NCBI GenBank assembly: GCA_964478325.1
Contig: CAYZIA010000002.1
Coordinates: forward strand, 1 to 41,055
Reading direction: 5' to 3'
Source: DUAL01 sp964478325
GTDB taxonomy: Bacteria; Bacteroidota; Bacteroidia; Flavobacteriales; BACL11
Length of the DNA stretch: 41,055 nt
Shown: positions 23,665 through 31,498 of the stretch, piece after piece
Layout of the letters: every line of letters begins with the position of its first letter
How positions within the stretch are numbered: position 1 is the first letter of the stretch
Position numbers and translations under genes: made by a program
Notes under the pieces: model-generated
Database searches by the model: none
Told to the model about the DNA's origin: nothing
Seen by the model: only the letters and a program-made list of their open reading frames with translations

Positions 23665-23723
23665 TGAATATAAAAGTATATATAATTTATGTAATAAGTG
23701 CCCAAACTATTACTGCTTTTATT

Positions 23724-23731
23724 TATTTTTG
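23724..23731 (+). promoter_or_regulatory. Promoter -7 box for the small lipoprotein gene
   Basis: TATTTTTG matches TAnnTTTG, 10 bases before ATG 23742. No clear -33 element. Confidence 0.45.
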
Positions 23732-23741
23732 AATTTACATA

Positions 23742-23873
23742 ATGAATAAAGCGAAGCTCATATTGTTATTTTTATTGCTTTCTGTTTTGATAACTTCCTG
23801 TTTTTTAAGCAAAATCAATTCATGCGATTGTCCTAATTTCTCAGACAAAACAGAGCACAAACATAACACTTAA
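23742..23873 (+). CDS. Small lipoprotein, 43 aa
   Basis: ATG 23742 to TAA 23873 encodes 43 residues. Lys at 3 and 5 are followed by a hydrophobic run and the lipobox LITSC, with the lipidated Cys at residue 20. The mature part is only 24 residues and contains the motif CDCPNFS and a His-rich end (EHKHNT). Short CxCP lipoproteins occur in Bacteroidota, but I know no function for them. A consensus -7 box lies 10 bases upstream. The gene sits 52 bases before feoA, which has its own -7 box. Cys and His in the mature part could bind metal, which would suit an iron-uptake locus, but this is speculative. Confidence 0.65.
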   Translation: MNKAKLILLFLLLSVLITSCFLSKINSCDCPNFSDKTEHKHNT

Positions 23874-23913
23874 ATTTCTTTGAATTACTTATTTTAGAGT
23901 CATTCTAAATAAC

Positions 23914-23921
23914 TAGATTTG
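23914..23921 (+). promoter_or_regulatory. Promoter -7 box for feoAB, 4 bases before the start codon
   Basis: TAGATTTG matches the consensus and ends 4 bases before ATG 23926. If transcription starts 5-7 bases after the box, the mRNA begins at or inside the start codon (leaderless). No clear -33 element. Confidence 0.5.
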
Positions 23922-23925
23922 CCAA

Positions 23926-24150
23926 ATGCAAAAACTATCTGATATAACTATTGGGGAAGAATATATTGTTAAATCAATAAATGATGATGAATTAGCGCAA
24001 AAGCTTTTAGAAATGGGTTGTACTCCTGAAGAAAAAATTATAGTTGAAAGAAAAGCTCCTTTTGATGATCCTATCGCTATTATAGTTTCTGGGTTTATGT
24101 TAAGCATACGAAAAAAAGATGCCGAGAAAATAATTGTAAAAAAGTCGTAA
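23926..24150 (+). CDS. feoA: Ferrous iron transport accessory protein FeoA
   Basis: 74 aa, SH3-like beta-barrel. Typical features: LSDITIGEEYIVKSI at the start, LLEMGCTPEEKI in the middle and IIVSGFMLSIRKKDAEKIIV at the end (hallmarks MGCTPEE and MLSIRKKDAEKI). It acts with FeoB in Fe(II) uptake. One base separates its stop from the feoB ATG. In many Bacteroidota FeoA is fused to FeoB; here they are separate. Confidence 0.93.
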   Translation: MQKLSDITIGEEYIVKSINDDELAQKLLEMGCTPEEKIIVERKAPFDDPIAIIVSGFMLSIRKKDAEKIIVKKS

Positions 24151-24151
24151 G

Positions 24152-26224
24152 ATGAATACTACAAAAATAAAAGTAGTACTTGCTGGCAATCCTAATTCTG
24201 GAAAATCTACTCTTTTTAATGCGTTAACTGGGCTTAGACAAAAAGTAGGCAATTACCCAGGCATCACAGTTGAGAAAAAAACTGGAAGCTGTAACTTAGA
24301 TGACAACATAAAAGCAGATATTACAGATACTCCTGGAGCTTACAGCTTGTACCCAAAATCCATTGATGAGAAAGTTGCTCAAGAAGTTATTTACAGCAAA
24401 AAGGATAAAGATTATAGAGGAGTTACGGTTGTAGTTGCAGATGCTACTAATCTAAGACGATCTATTTTTCTGATTACCCAAATAATTGATCTGAAAATGA
24501 AAGTAGTTTTAGCGCTAAATATGGTTGATTTATCCTTAAAGCAAGGTATTATTATAGAAGTTCGCAAACTTTCAGAAGGATTAAATATTCCAGTTATTGC
24601 TATAAATGCTAGAAAGCAAGAGGGAATTGAAAACCTTAAGAAAGCTATAGTAACAGCAAATACTCAAGAGTATAAACACTATTTCTTTGATGTTAAAACT
24701 CTGTTTAAAGATATTATTGAACAAACCAATCTTTTAATAAATTCAGATAATAATTATAGATCATTTTTAGCCCTTTGTCTGCAAGATATAAATGAAGATA
24801 TTAAACTTTCTAATCTAAGCAAGAAGCACCAATTTATTCCTAGTAGAGCTCAAGCCCAAGAAACGATAAGAAGATATAAAATGATTGATGGAGTTGTGGA
24901 AAGTTGTAGTACGGAAATTAAAATGTCAGGAAATCGTTCTTTTACCAAATGGTTAGATGATATTCTAATTCATCCTATATGTGGATATTTTATATTCTTA
25001 GGTATTTTATTTCTAATTTTTCAAGCCATTTTTTCATGGTCAGCCTATCCAATGGATTTGATTGATAGCTGGTTTACTGACCTTTCTATTTGGGTTTCAG
25101 CAACCCTACCTGCAGGGATTTTTAATGATTTAATTGTAAAAGGTGTATTAGCTGGACTTGGTGGAATCATTATTTTTGTACCACAAATCGCATTTTTATT
25201 TGCATTTATTGCCTTTTTGGAAGATACTGGTTATATGGCTCGCGTAGGCTTTATTACCGATAAAATACTAAGAGAGTTTGGTCTAAATGGCAGATCAATT
25301 ATTCCTCTTTTAAGTGGAGCAGCTTGTGCGATACCTGCAATTATGTCTGCTAGAACTATTACATCGTGGAAAGAAAGGATGATAACAATAATGGTTACTC
25401 CGCTTATGAGTTGTTCAGCTCGATTGCCTGTTTACACCTTAATTATTGCCATGATAATTCCTGCTGAGCAAAATTGGGGTCCTTTTAATTTGCAGGGGCT
25501 AATAATGATGGCATTTTATTTACTTGGTTTTTTAGCGGCTTTAGGTACTGCTTTTATTTTGAAATTTATTCTCAAAGCAAAACAGAAAGGCTTTTATATA
25601 ATGGAAATGCCTTCTTATAAAATACCCGATTGGAAAACTGTTATTTATACCATTGTGGAAAAGGTAAAAGTATTTTTGTTTGATGCCGGTAAAGTAATTA
25701 TTGCCATTTCTATTATTCTATGGTTTTTATCTTCTTATGCCCCTGGTAATAAGTTTGAACAAATTGAAAAGAAATGGGCAGGAAAAGAAAATGCTGAGGC
25801 AAGTATTTCTGCAGAAAAACTAGAAGCATCTTATGCTGGAATAATTGGGAAAAGTATTGAGCCAGCCATTAAACCATTAGGTTTTGATTGGAAAATTGGT
25901 ATTGCACTTATCACTTCATTTGCAGCAAGAGAAGTGTTTGTAGGTACCATGTCTACTATTTATAGTGTGGGAGATAATTCTAATATTCAATCCATTCGTG
26001 AAAGATTAGAATCAGTTCAAAACCCAGATACAGGAAAAGCATTTTTTACAACAGCAGTTGGAATCTCTTTGATGCTTTTTTATGCTTTTGCCATGCAATG
26101 TATGAGTACGCTTGCTATAGTAAGAAGAGAAACTAATAGTTGGAAATGGCCGATAATTCAATTTCTTTATATGGGAGTTCTCGCATATCTTTCTAGCTTT
26201 ATTGCTTATCAAATACTCAATTGA
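24152..26224 (+). CDS. feoB: Ferrous iron transporter FeoB
   Basis: 690 aa inner-membrane Fe(II) transporter. N-terminal G domain: G1 GNPNSGKST at 12-20, G3 DTPG, G4 NMVD. Then about nine membrane helices with the two Gate domains (ARVGFITDKILREFGLNGRSIIPLLSG; hallmarks GRSIIPLLSGAAC and RLPVYTLI). The second core Cys region (CAIPAIMSART) is present. Its stop TGA shares a base with the ATG of the SprT-like gene. Confidence 0.96.
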   Translation: MNTTKIKVVLAGNPNSGKSTLFNALTGLRQKVGNYPGITVEKKTGSCNLDDNIKADITDTPGAYSLYPKSIDEKVAQEVIYSKKDKDYRGVTVVVADATNLRRSIFLITQIIDLKMKVVLALNMVDLSLKQGIIIEVRKLSEGLNIPVIAINARKQEGIENLKKAIVTANTQEYKHYFFDVKTLFKDIIEQTNLLINSDNNYRSFLALCLQDINEDIKLSNLSKKHQFIPSRAQAQETIRRYKMIDGVVESCSTEIKMSGNRSFTKWLDDILIHPICGYFIFLGILFLIFQAIFSWSAYPMDLIDSWFTDLSIWVSATLPAGIFNDLIVKGVLAGLGGIIIFVPQIAFLFAFIAFLEDTGYMARVGFITDKILREFGLNGRSIIPLLSGAACAIPAIMSARTITSWKERMITIMVTPLMSCSARLPVYTLIIAMIIPAEQNWGPFNLQGLIMMAFYLLGFLAALGTAFILKFILKAKQKGFYIMEMPSYKIPDWKTVIYTIVEKVKVFLFDAGKVIIAISIILWFLSSYAPGNKFEQIEKKWAGKENAEASISAEKLEASYAGIIGKSIEPAIKPLGFDWKIGIALITSFAAREVFVGTMSTIYSVGDNSNIQSIRERLESVQNPDTGKAFFTTAVGISLMLFYAFAMQCMSTLAIVRRETNSWKWPIIQFLYMGVLAYLSSFIAYQILN

Positions 26225-26820
26225 TGGAGAAATTAAATGCCTTTCTTCCGACTAATAGTATCCCGCTAATTAAAAAATGGATCGAGGAATTAGATATTGC
26301 AATAAAAATTACAAAAAGGAGAAATACAAAATTGGGAGATTTTAGAGTAAATCGAAAGGGAGAATACCTAATTAGTATTAATTATGATTTGAATAAATAT
26401 GCTTTTTTGATTACCCTTACACATGAGATAGCACATGCGTTTGTGTGGCGAGAATACAAAAGCAAAGTATATCCTCATGGAACAGAATGGAAAAATACTT
26501 TTAAAAAGATGATGCTAAATTTTCTCAACTCAAATATTTTTCCGGATGATATCTTAAGAGGTTTGAGCAAACATATCAAAAATCTAAAAGCATCTACCTC
26601 AAATGATTATAATTTAAGTAGAATATTAAAAAATTATGATAAAAATCCAAAGCAAACAATTGATGAAATTCCAGATGGAAGTATTTTCTCAGCCATAAAT
26701 GGGAAACAATTTATGAAAATAGAAAAACTAAGAAAAAGGTATAAATGTAAAGAAATTATTTCCGAGAAAATATATTTTTTTAACCCTTTAGCAATAGTTG
26801 ATATGTCACACAATAATTAG
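26224..26820 (+). CDS. SprT-like zinc metalloprotease domain protein
   Basis: 198 aa. The central motif THEIAHAFVW gives HExxH (H67, E68, H71) with a third likely ligand H85 (YPHGTEWK), as in SprT/Spartan-type proteases. The C-terminus, where many SprT proteins have a four-Cys zinc ribbon, has a single Cys (YKCKE) and keeps only the strand pattern. I start at ATG 26224, which overlaps the feoB stop. Co-transcription with feoAB is likely, but a functional tie to iron is not evident. Confidence 0.85.
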   Translation: MEKLNAFLPTNSIPLIKKWIEELDIAIKITKRRNTKLGDFRVNRKGEYLISINYDLNKYAFLITLTHEIAHAFVWREYKSKVYPHGTEWKNTFKKMMLNFLNSNIFPDDILRGLSKHIKNLKASTSNDYNLSRILKNYDKNPKQTIDEIPDGSIFSAINGKQFMKIEKLRKRYKCKEIISEKIYFFNPLAIVDMSHNN

Positions 26821-26835
26821 ATTAATCTTTTATTG

Positions 26836-26843
26836 TACTTTTG
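26836..26843 (+). promoter_or_regulatory. Promoter -7 box for the GDP-mannose pyrophosphorylase gene
   Basis: TACTTTTG, a full consensus match, 17 bases before ATG 26861. The -33 region has no clear TTG at the right distance. Confidence 0.45.
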
Positions 26844-26860
26844 AATTTTAAAATATCAAT

Positions 26861-27937
26861 ATGAATAATAACAATTATGCAGTAATAATGGCCGGTGGTA
26901 TTGGCTCAAGATTTTGGCCAATGAGCAAAGAAAGCCGCCCTAAACAATTTATTGATATTTTAGGAACAGGCGAAACACTTATTCAGCAAACTTTTAGGAG
27001 ACTTAGTAAAATCTGTCCAAAAGAAAATATTCTAATTGTAACCAATAAGAATTATAAAGAATTATGTTTAGAGCAACTAAAAAATGTTGATAAAAACAAT
27101 ATCTTATGTGAGCCAACAATGCGAAATACCGCTCCTTGTATTGCTTATGCTGCTTTTAAAATTTATAGTAAAAATCAAGATGCAAATATGATAGTGGCTC
27201 CATCAGATCATTTAATTACTAATGAAGATGAATTTGTAAAAGTGGTAAATAATGGAATGAGAATGACTGCCAAATATGATATTTTACTTACAATTGGTAT
27301 TCAGCCAAGCCGGCCAGATACTGGCTATGGGTATATTCAATCTAGTAACTCGAAATTGGAAGGTAATCCTATTATCAAAAAAGTAAAAAAATTTACTGAA
27401 AAACCAAGTCAGGAATTGGCATTACAATTCTTAGATAGTGGTGATTTCTTGTGGAATTCAGGAATTTTTATTTGGAGTGCAAAAACTATTATTAAGTCTT
27501 TCCGAAAACATTTACGTAATATCTATGATATTTTTGAAGAGGGCAATTCATTTTATAATACTAAGAAAGAAAACAGCTATATTGACAGAATATTCCCAGA
27601 ATGTAATAATATCTCAATTGATTATGGTGTAATGGAAAAATCGGATAGCGTATATGTTTTCCCTGCTGATCTTGGTTGGAGTGACTTGGGAACTTGGAGT
27701 TCGCTTTACACGTATTTAGATTTAGATAAAAACCAGAATGCTGTGCAGGGCAATAATGTTTTTTTATATGATTCAGGAAATAACATTGTAAAAATTCCTA
27801 ATGAAAAGCTAGTTGTTTTACAAGGACTAAATGGTTATATAATTGTTGAAAATGATGGTATACTCCTTGTTTGTAAAAAAGAAGATGAACAAGAAATAAA
27901 AGAGTTTGTGTCTGATATAAAAAAGAAGAATAAATAA
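26861..27937 (+). CDS. manC: Mannose-1-phosphate guanylyltransferase
   Basis: Makes GDP-mannose, precursor of mannose, fucose and rhamnose-type residues of surface polysaccharides. 358 aa. N-terminal nucleotidyltransferase signature VIMAGGIGSRFWPMS followed by RPKQF, VAPSDH, the FTEKP segment and GWSDLGTW near the end. The length corresponds to the single-domain enzyme without the fused phosphomannose isomerase cupin. It converges on fumC with 3 bases between. Confidence 0.93.
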   Translation: MNNNNYAVIMAGGIGSRFWPMSKESRPKQFIDILGTGETLIQQTFRRLSKICPKENILIVTNKNYKELCLEQLKNVDKNNILCEPTMRNTAPCIAYAAFKIYSKNQDANMIVAPSDHLITNEDEFVKVVNNGMRMTAKYDILLTIGIQPSRPDTGYGYIQSSNSKLEGNPIIKKVKKFTEKPSQELALQFLDSGDFLWNSGIFIWSAKTIIKSFRKHLRNIYDIFEEGNSFYNTKKENSYIDRIFPECNNISIDYGVMEKSDSVYVFPADLGWSDLGTWSSLYTYLDLDKNQNAVQGNNVFLYDSGNNIVKIPNEKLVVLQGLNGYIIVENDGILLVCKKEDEQEIKEFVSDIKKKNK

Positions 27938-27940
27938 ATT

Positions 27941-29341
27941 CTATTTCTTCAAACTACCACACATGTCCTCAGGATTTACCCAAGCATCAAAATCCTCTCC
28001 TGTAAGATAACCTAAATTAATTGCCTCTTCTTTCAGAGTTGTTCCATTTTTATGAGCAGTCTTTGCAATTTTTGCAGCCTTATCGTATCCAATTTTAGTA
28101 TTTAATGCAGTTACTAGCATTAAAGAGTTATCCAAATTCTTTTTTAAATTAACATAATTTGGCTCAATTCCAATTGCACAATTAATATCAAAGGAAACAC
28201 ATGCATCTCCAATTAATCTTGCAGACTGCAAGAAATTAGCAGACATAACTGGCTTAAATACATTTAATTCATAATGCCCTTGCATGCCAGCAACTGATAT
28301 TGCAACATCATTTCCAACAACTTGTGTGCAAACCATTGTCATCGCTTCACATTGTGTTGGATTTACTTTTCCTGGCATTATAGATGAACCTGGTTCATTT
28401 GCAGGAATAATAATTTCTCCAATTCCACTTCTTGGCCCTGAAGCTAACATTCTTATATCATTAACAATTTTATTTAAAGAAACTGCTAATTGTTTTAAAG
28501 CTGCATGACTTTCTACAATTGCATCATGAGCAGCAAGTGCTTCAAATTTATTTTCAGCTGTAATAAAAGGAAGATCTGTAAATTCAGCAATATACTTTGC
28601 TACTAATTCTGAGTATCCCTCAGGCGTATTGATTCCCGTTCCAACTGCCGTTCCTCCAAGTGCTATTTCTGAAAGGTGAGTAAGTGTATTCTTAAGAGCT
28701 TTTAATCCATGATCAAGCTGTGAAACATATCCTGAAAATTCTTGACCTAGAGTAAGTGGAGTTGCGTCCATTAAATGTGTTCTTCCAATCTTAACAACAT
28801 GCATAAACTCTTTGGACTTTTCTTCAAGCGTATTTCTTAATTGCTCAACCCCAGGAATTGAAGTATCTATAATCATCTTGTAAGCTGCAATATGCATTCC
28901 TGTTGGAAAGGTGTCGTTTGAACTTTGGGATTTATTTACATCGTCATTTGGATGAATAACTTTTTCAGAATCTTCTAAACTTCCTCCATTTATCACATGA
29001 GCTCTGTTTGCAACAACTTCATTAATATTCATATTGCTTTGCGTTCCACTTCCTGTTTGCCATATTACCAAAGGAAATTGATCATCATGTTTCCCTTCTA
29101 GAATTTCATCACAAACTTTTGTAATCAAATTTCTTTTTTCTAAAGAAAGTACTCCTAATTTACAATTAGCATGAGCAGCAGCTTTTTTTAAATAAGCAAA
29201 ACCATAAATAATTTCTTTTGGCATGCTGGCCTCCTCCCCAATCTTAAAATTGTTTCTGCTTCTTTCGGTTTGTGCTCCCCAGTATTTTTCTGCAGGAATT
29301 TTTACTTCCCCCATTGTGTCTTTTTCTATTCTATAATTCAT
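27941..29341 (-). CDS. fumC: Fumarate hydratase class II
   Basis: TCA cycle enzyme interconverting fumarate and malate; iron-free and oxygen-stable. 466 aa, standard length. Hallmarks: WQTGSGTQSNMNINEV near residue 95, GRTHLMDATPLTLGQE, TAVGTG and the superfamily signature GSSIMPGKVNPTQCE. A -7 box (TAACTTTG, 29394 to 29387) lies about 45 bases upstream on this strand. Confidence 0.97.
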   Translation of the reverse strand: MNYRIEKDTMGEVKIPAEKYWGAQTERSRNNFKIGEEASMPKEIIYGFAYLKKAAAHANCKLGVLSLEKRNLITKVCDEILEGKHDDQFPLVIWQTGSGTQSNMNINEVVANRAHVINGGSLEDSEKVIHPNDDVNKSQSSNDTFPTGMHIAAYKMIIDTSIPGVEQLRNTLEEKSKEFMHVVKIGRTHLMDATPLTLGQEFSGYVSQLDHGLKALKNTLTHLSEIALGGTAVGTGINTPEGYSELVAKYIAEFTDLPFITAENKFEALAAHDAIVESHAALKQLAVSLNKIVNDIRMLASGPRSGIGEIIIPANEPGSSIMPGKVNPTQCEAMTMVCTQVVGNDVAISVAGMQGHYELNVFKPVMSANFLQSARLIGDACVSFDINCAIGIEPNYVNLKKNLDNSLMLVTALNTKIGYDKAAKIAKTAHKNGTTLKEEAINLGYLTGEDFDAWVNPEDMCGSLKK

Positions 29342-29386
29342 AACGAAAATATTTTGATAGTTTTAATTCTTGTTGTTTCTTTGTGG

Positions 29387-29394
29387 CAAAGTTA
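29387..29394 (-). promoter_or_regulatory. Promoter -7 box for fumC
   Basis: Reads TAACTTTG on the minus strand, a full match, giving a leader near 40 bases. It abuts the start of the divergent small membrane protein. Confidence 0.45.
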
Positions 29395-29544
29395 ATGATT
29401 ATGAAATTTCTAGGATTCCTAATATTTTTATTTGTTTTTTTAATGGCTTTTTGGTCTATTATATTTTTAGCTAGTGTCATCCCTTATTTTATTCTTGTTT
29501 GGGCTAAAGAAGGTAAATTAGAAAACGATCAAATCCCATCTTAA
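29395..29544 (+). CDS. Small membrane protein, 47-49 aa
   Basis: ATG 29395 or ATG 29401 (same frame) to TAA 29544. One long hydrophobic stretch (from FLGFLIFLF to YFILVW) could form one long or two short membrane helices, followed by a short polar tail (KEGKLENDQIPS). Not recognised. It fills the gap between divergent fumC and convergent arsC-like gene, overlapping the latter by 4 bases. A weak -7 box (TTTCTTTG, 29376-29383) precedes it. Confidence 0.5.
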   Translation: MIMKFLGFLIFLFVFLMAFWSIIFLASVIPYFILVWAKEGKLENDQIPS

Positions 29545-29882
29545 CAAAGTAAATTCAATACTTGCTCAGGTGATCTGCCAATAATTGCTTTCCCATTCTT
29601 TACTATAATTGGCCTTTCAATTAGCTTTGGATTTTCAGCCATTGCCATAATTATTTCATCATCAGTTAATTCTTTTCCATTATACTTTTGTTTCCAAATT
29701 TGCTCACCTTTCCTTATCAATTCTATTGGTTGTATTTTTAACATTTTCAAAAGCAATCCCAAATCCTCAATTGAAATACGTTCTTTTAAGTATTCAATAA
29801 TTTTAAGATTCTCTCCTTTTTCTTGAATTAAAAAGAGTGCTTTTCTGCTTTTACTACATCTGGGATTATGGTATATTTTCAT
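29541..29882 (-). CDS. ArsC/Spx-family protein, arsenate reductase-like
   Basis: 113 aa, thioredoxin-like fold of the ArsC family. The active-site loop YHNPRCSKSRKAL carries Cys9 with Ser at +3 (CxxS), and the C-terminal part has ERPIIVKNGKAIIGRSPEQV, which positions the conserved Arg. This matches glutaredoxin-linked arsenate reductases (E. coli ArsC type). There is no arsenic operon nearby, so a general thiol-reductase role is equally possible. It follows prfB by 3 bases in a recX-prfB-arsC unit. Confidence 0.87.
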   Translation of the reverse strand: MKIYHNPRCSKSRKALFLIQEKGENLKIIEYLKERISIEDLGLLLKMLKIQPIELIRKGEQIWKQKYNGKELTDDEIIMAMAENPKLIERPIIVKNGKAIIGRSPEQVLNLLC

Positions 29883-29885
29883 AAT

Positions 29886-30974
29886 CTATTTTTGCCCAAA
29901 TTGCATTAGATACACTTTGATAAAAGCATTCAAATCGCCATCTAATACTGCTTCAGGATTGGAACTTTCATAATTTGTTCTTAAATCTTTCACTAATTTA
30001 TAGGGGTGCAAAACATAGTTTCTAATTTGAGAACCCCATTCAATTTTCTTTTTATTACCCTCTAATTTATCTCTTTCCAATTGTATTTTTCTGAGTTCCA
30101 GATCATGTAATTGAGATTTTAAAAGTTTCAAGGCCTTGTCTTTATTTTCTAATTGTGAACGTGTCTCAGAATTTTCAATAATAATCCCTGTTGGTTGATG
30201 TTTAAGCCGAACAGCCGATTCAATCTTATTTACCCCTTGCCCCCCAGCACCACTTGAACGAAAGGTATCCCATGAGATTTCAGAAGGATCAATCACAATA
30301 TCAATACTATCATCAGCTAGTGGATACACAAAAACGGAAGCAAAAGAAGTGTGTCTCTTGGCATTAGAATCAAATGGTGAAATTCTGACCAAACGATGAA
30401 CACCATTCTCTCCTTTGAGGTGGCCAAAAGCAAAATCGCCATCAAATTCTAAAGTAACGGATTTAATACCTGCTGGTTCAGCCTTTTGCATATCTAATTC
30501 TTTCACTTTATAGCCATTTTTCTCTCCCCACATCAAATACATTCTCATTATCATTTCTGCCCAATCTTGACTTTCAGTACCGCCTGCCCCAGGATTTATC
30601 GTTAAAATTGCTGGCATCTCATCTTCTTTTTCAGAAAGCATATTTTTGAATTCTAAATCTTCAATGGCAGCAATTACTTTTTTCTCTTGCTTTTCAACTT
30701 CTAATTCGCTAGCTTCACCTTCATGAAAAAAGTCAATCAGAATCTTCAATTCATCTAATTCATTTACCACTTTATTATAGGTCTTTACCCAAGCCTTCAA
30801 TTTGCTTATTTGCTTTAAAGTTTGTTGTGCCTTATTTGAATTATTCCAAAAATTAGCATCATGGGTTTGCTTTTCCTTTTCTTGAAGTTGTAATTGTTTC
30901 TGCTTTATATTCAAGAACCTGAAAAGATTATCTTTTCTTTTGTTTAATGCAAAAATTTGTTGGTCGCTTACCAT
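29886..30974 (-). CDS. prfB: Peptide chain release factor 2
   Basis: Terminates translation at UGA and UAA. 362 aa. Stop-codon recognition motif SPF at 199-201, catalytic GGQ at 244-246 (SSGAGGQGVNK), and the typical RF2 opening NFWNN near 41. The whole protein is in one frame: at the place where many prfB genes carry CTT TGA and a +1 frameshift (around codon 21-25, bases 30900-30914), the gene reads on as RFLNIKQ with no stop. It follows recX by 12 bases. Confidence 0.96.
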   Translation of the reverse strand: MVSDQQIFALNKRKDNLFRFLNIKQKQLQLQEKEKQTHDANFWNNSNKAQQTLKQISKLKAWVKTYNKVVNELDELKILIDFFHEGEASELEVEKQEKKVIAAIEDLEFKNMLSEKEDEMPAILTINPGAGGTESQDWAEMIMRMYLMWGEKNGYKVKELDMQKAEPAGIKSVTLEFDGDFAFGHLKGENGVHRLVRISPFDSNAKRHTSFASVFVYPLADDSIDIVIDPSEISWDTFRSSGAGGQGVNKIESAVRLKHQPTGIIIENSETRSQLENKDKALKLLKSQLHDLELRKIQLERDKLEGNKKKIEWGSQIRNYVLHPYKLVKDLRTNYESSNPEAVLDGDLNAFIKVYLMQFGQK

Positions 30975-30986
30975 CTTTTGGAAATA

Positions 30987-31463
30987 CTATTTATTGTAAA
31001 TTTCATTTATCTTTTCCCAAACTAAATTGTTTTCAAATCCTCTATTTATCAAATACTTTGCCAATTTACTTTTTCGTTTAAAATGACTCTTATCTTTAAT
31101 TAGGTTGTTTTTCTTCTCTGCTTGATCTTCTAATTCCTTTAAATATTCATCCATTTTAATTTCTTCCATTCCTTTTTTTATGCAAATGGAAGATATATTC
31201 TTCTTTTTTAGCTCAAATTCAATTTTTCTTCTACCCCATTTCTTTATACGGAACTTTCCTCTACAAAATGAGCAAGCATATCTTTCTTCATCAATAAAAC
31301 AATCATTTATCAATTCTATCATAATGATATCTTTAGTGTTTTCCAAAAGCCCCCATTCCGATAATTTCTGTCTTACATCCCATTGACATCTGTCTTCCAA
31401 GGCACAATAATTCTTTATTCTTTCCTTTGCTTCACTTATTTTGTAAACTCTTTTGTTTTGCAT
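30987..31463 (-). CDS. recX: Regulatory protein RecX
   Basis: Modulates RecA filament growth. 158 aa, helical three-repeat protein. Characteristic segments: CQWDVRQKLSEWG, LINDCFIDEERYACSFCRGKFRIKKWGRRKI (hallmarks FIDEERYA and GKFRIKKWGRRKI), and AKYLINRGFE. A frame extends to 31517, but the -7 box at 31476-31469 lies downstream of that, so ATG 31463 is the start. The box ends 5 bases before it. Five Cys in the first half are more than usual for the family. Confidence 0.88.
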   Translation of the reverse strand: MQNKRVYKISEAKERIKNYCALEDRCQWDVRQKLSEWGLLENTKDIIMIELINDCFIDEERYACSFCRGKFRIKKWGRRKIEFELKKKNISSICIKKGMEEIKMDEYLKELEDQAEKKNNLIKDKSHFKRKSKLAKYLINRGFENNLVWEKINEIYNK

Positions 31464-31468
31464 CGATT

Positions 31469-31497
31469 CAAAAATACATATTCTTTTACTTTTGCAA
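31469..31497 (-). promoter_or_regulatory. recX promoter, 5 bases before the start codon
   Basis: On the minus strand: TTG (31497-31495), 18 bases, TATTTTTG (31476-31469). Only 5 bases separate the box from ATG 31463, predicting a leaderless or nearly leaderless mRNA. The -33 element touches the start of the divergent MFS gene. Confidence 0.6.
31487..31494 (+). promoter_or_regulatory. MFS gene -7 box, 4 bases before the start codon
   Basis: TACTTTTG, a full consensus match, ending 4 bases before ATG 31499. Within the same 35-base gap it faces away from the recX -7 box, with only 10 bases between the two. No good -33 element at normal spacing. Confidence 0.5.
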
Positions 31498-31498
31498 T

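Noticed and set aside
31427..31498. Upstream start for the MFS transporter
   Set aside because: It lies inside recX and upstream of the -7 box; the added residues look like a chance frame.
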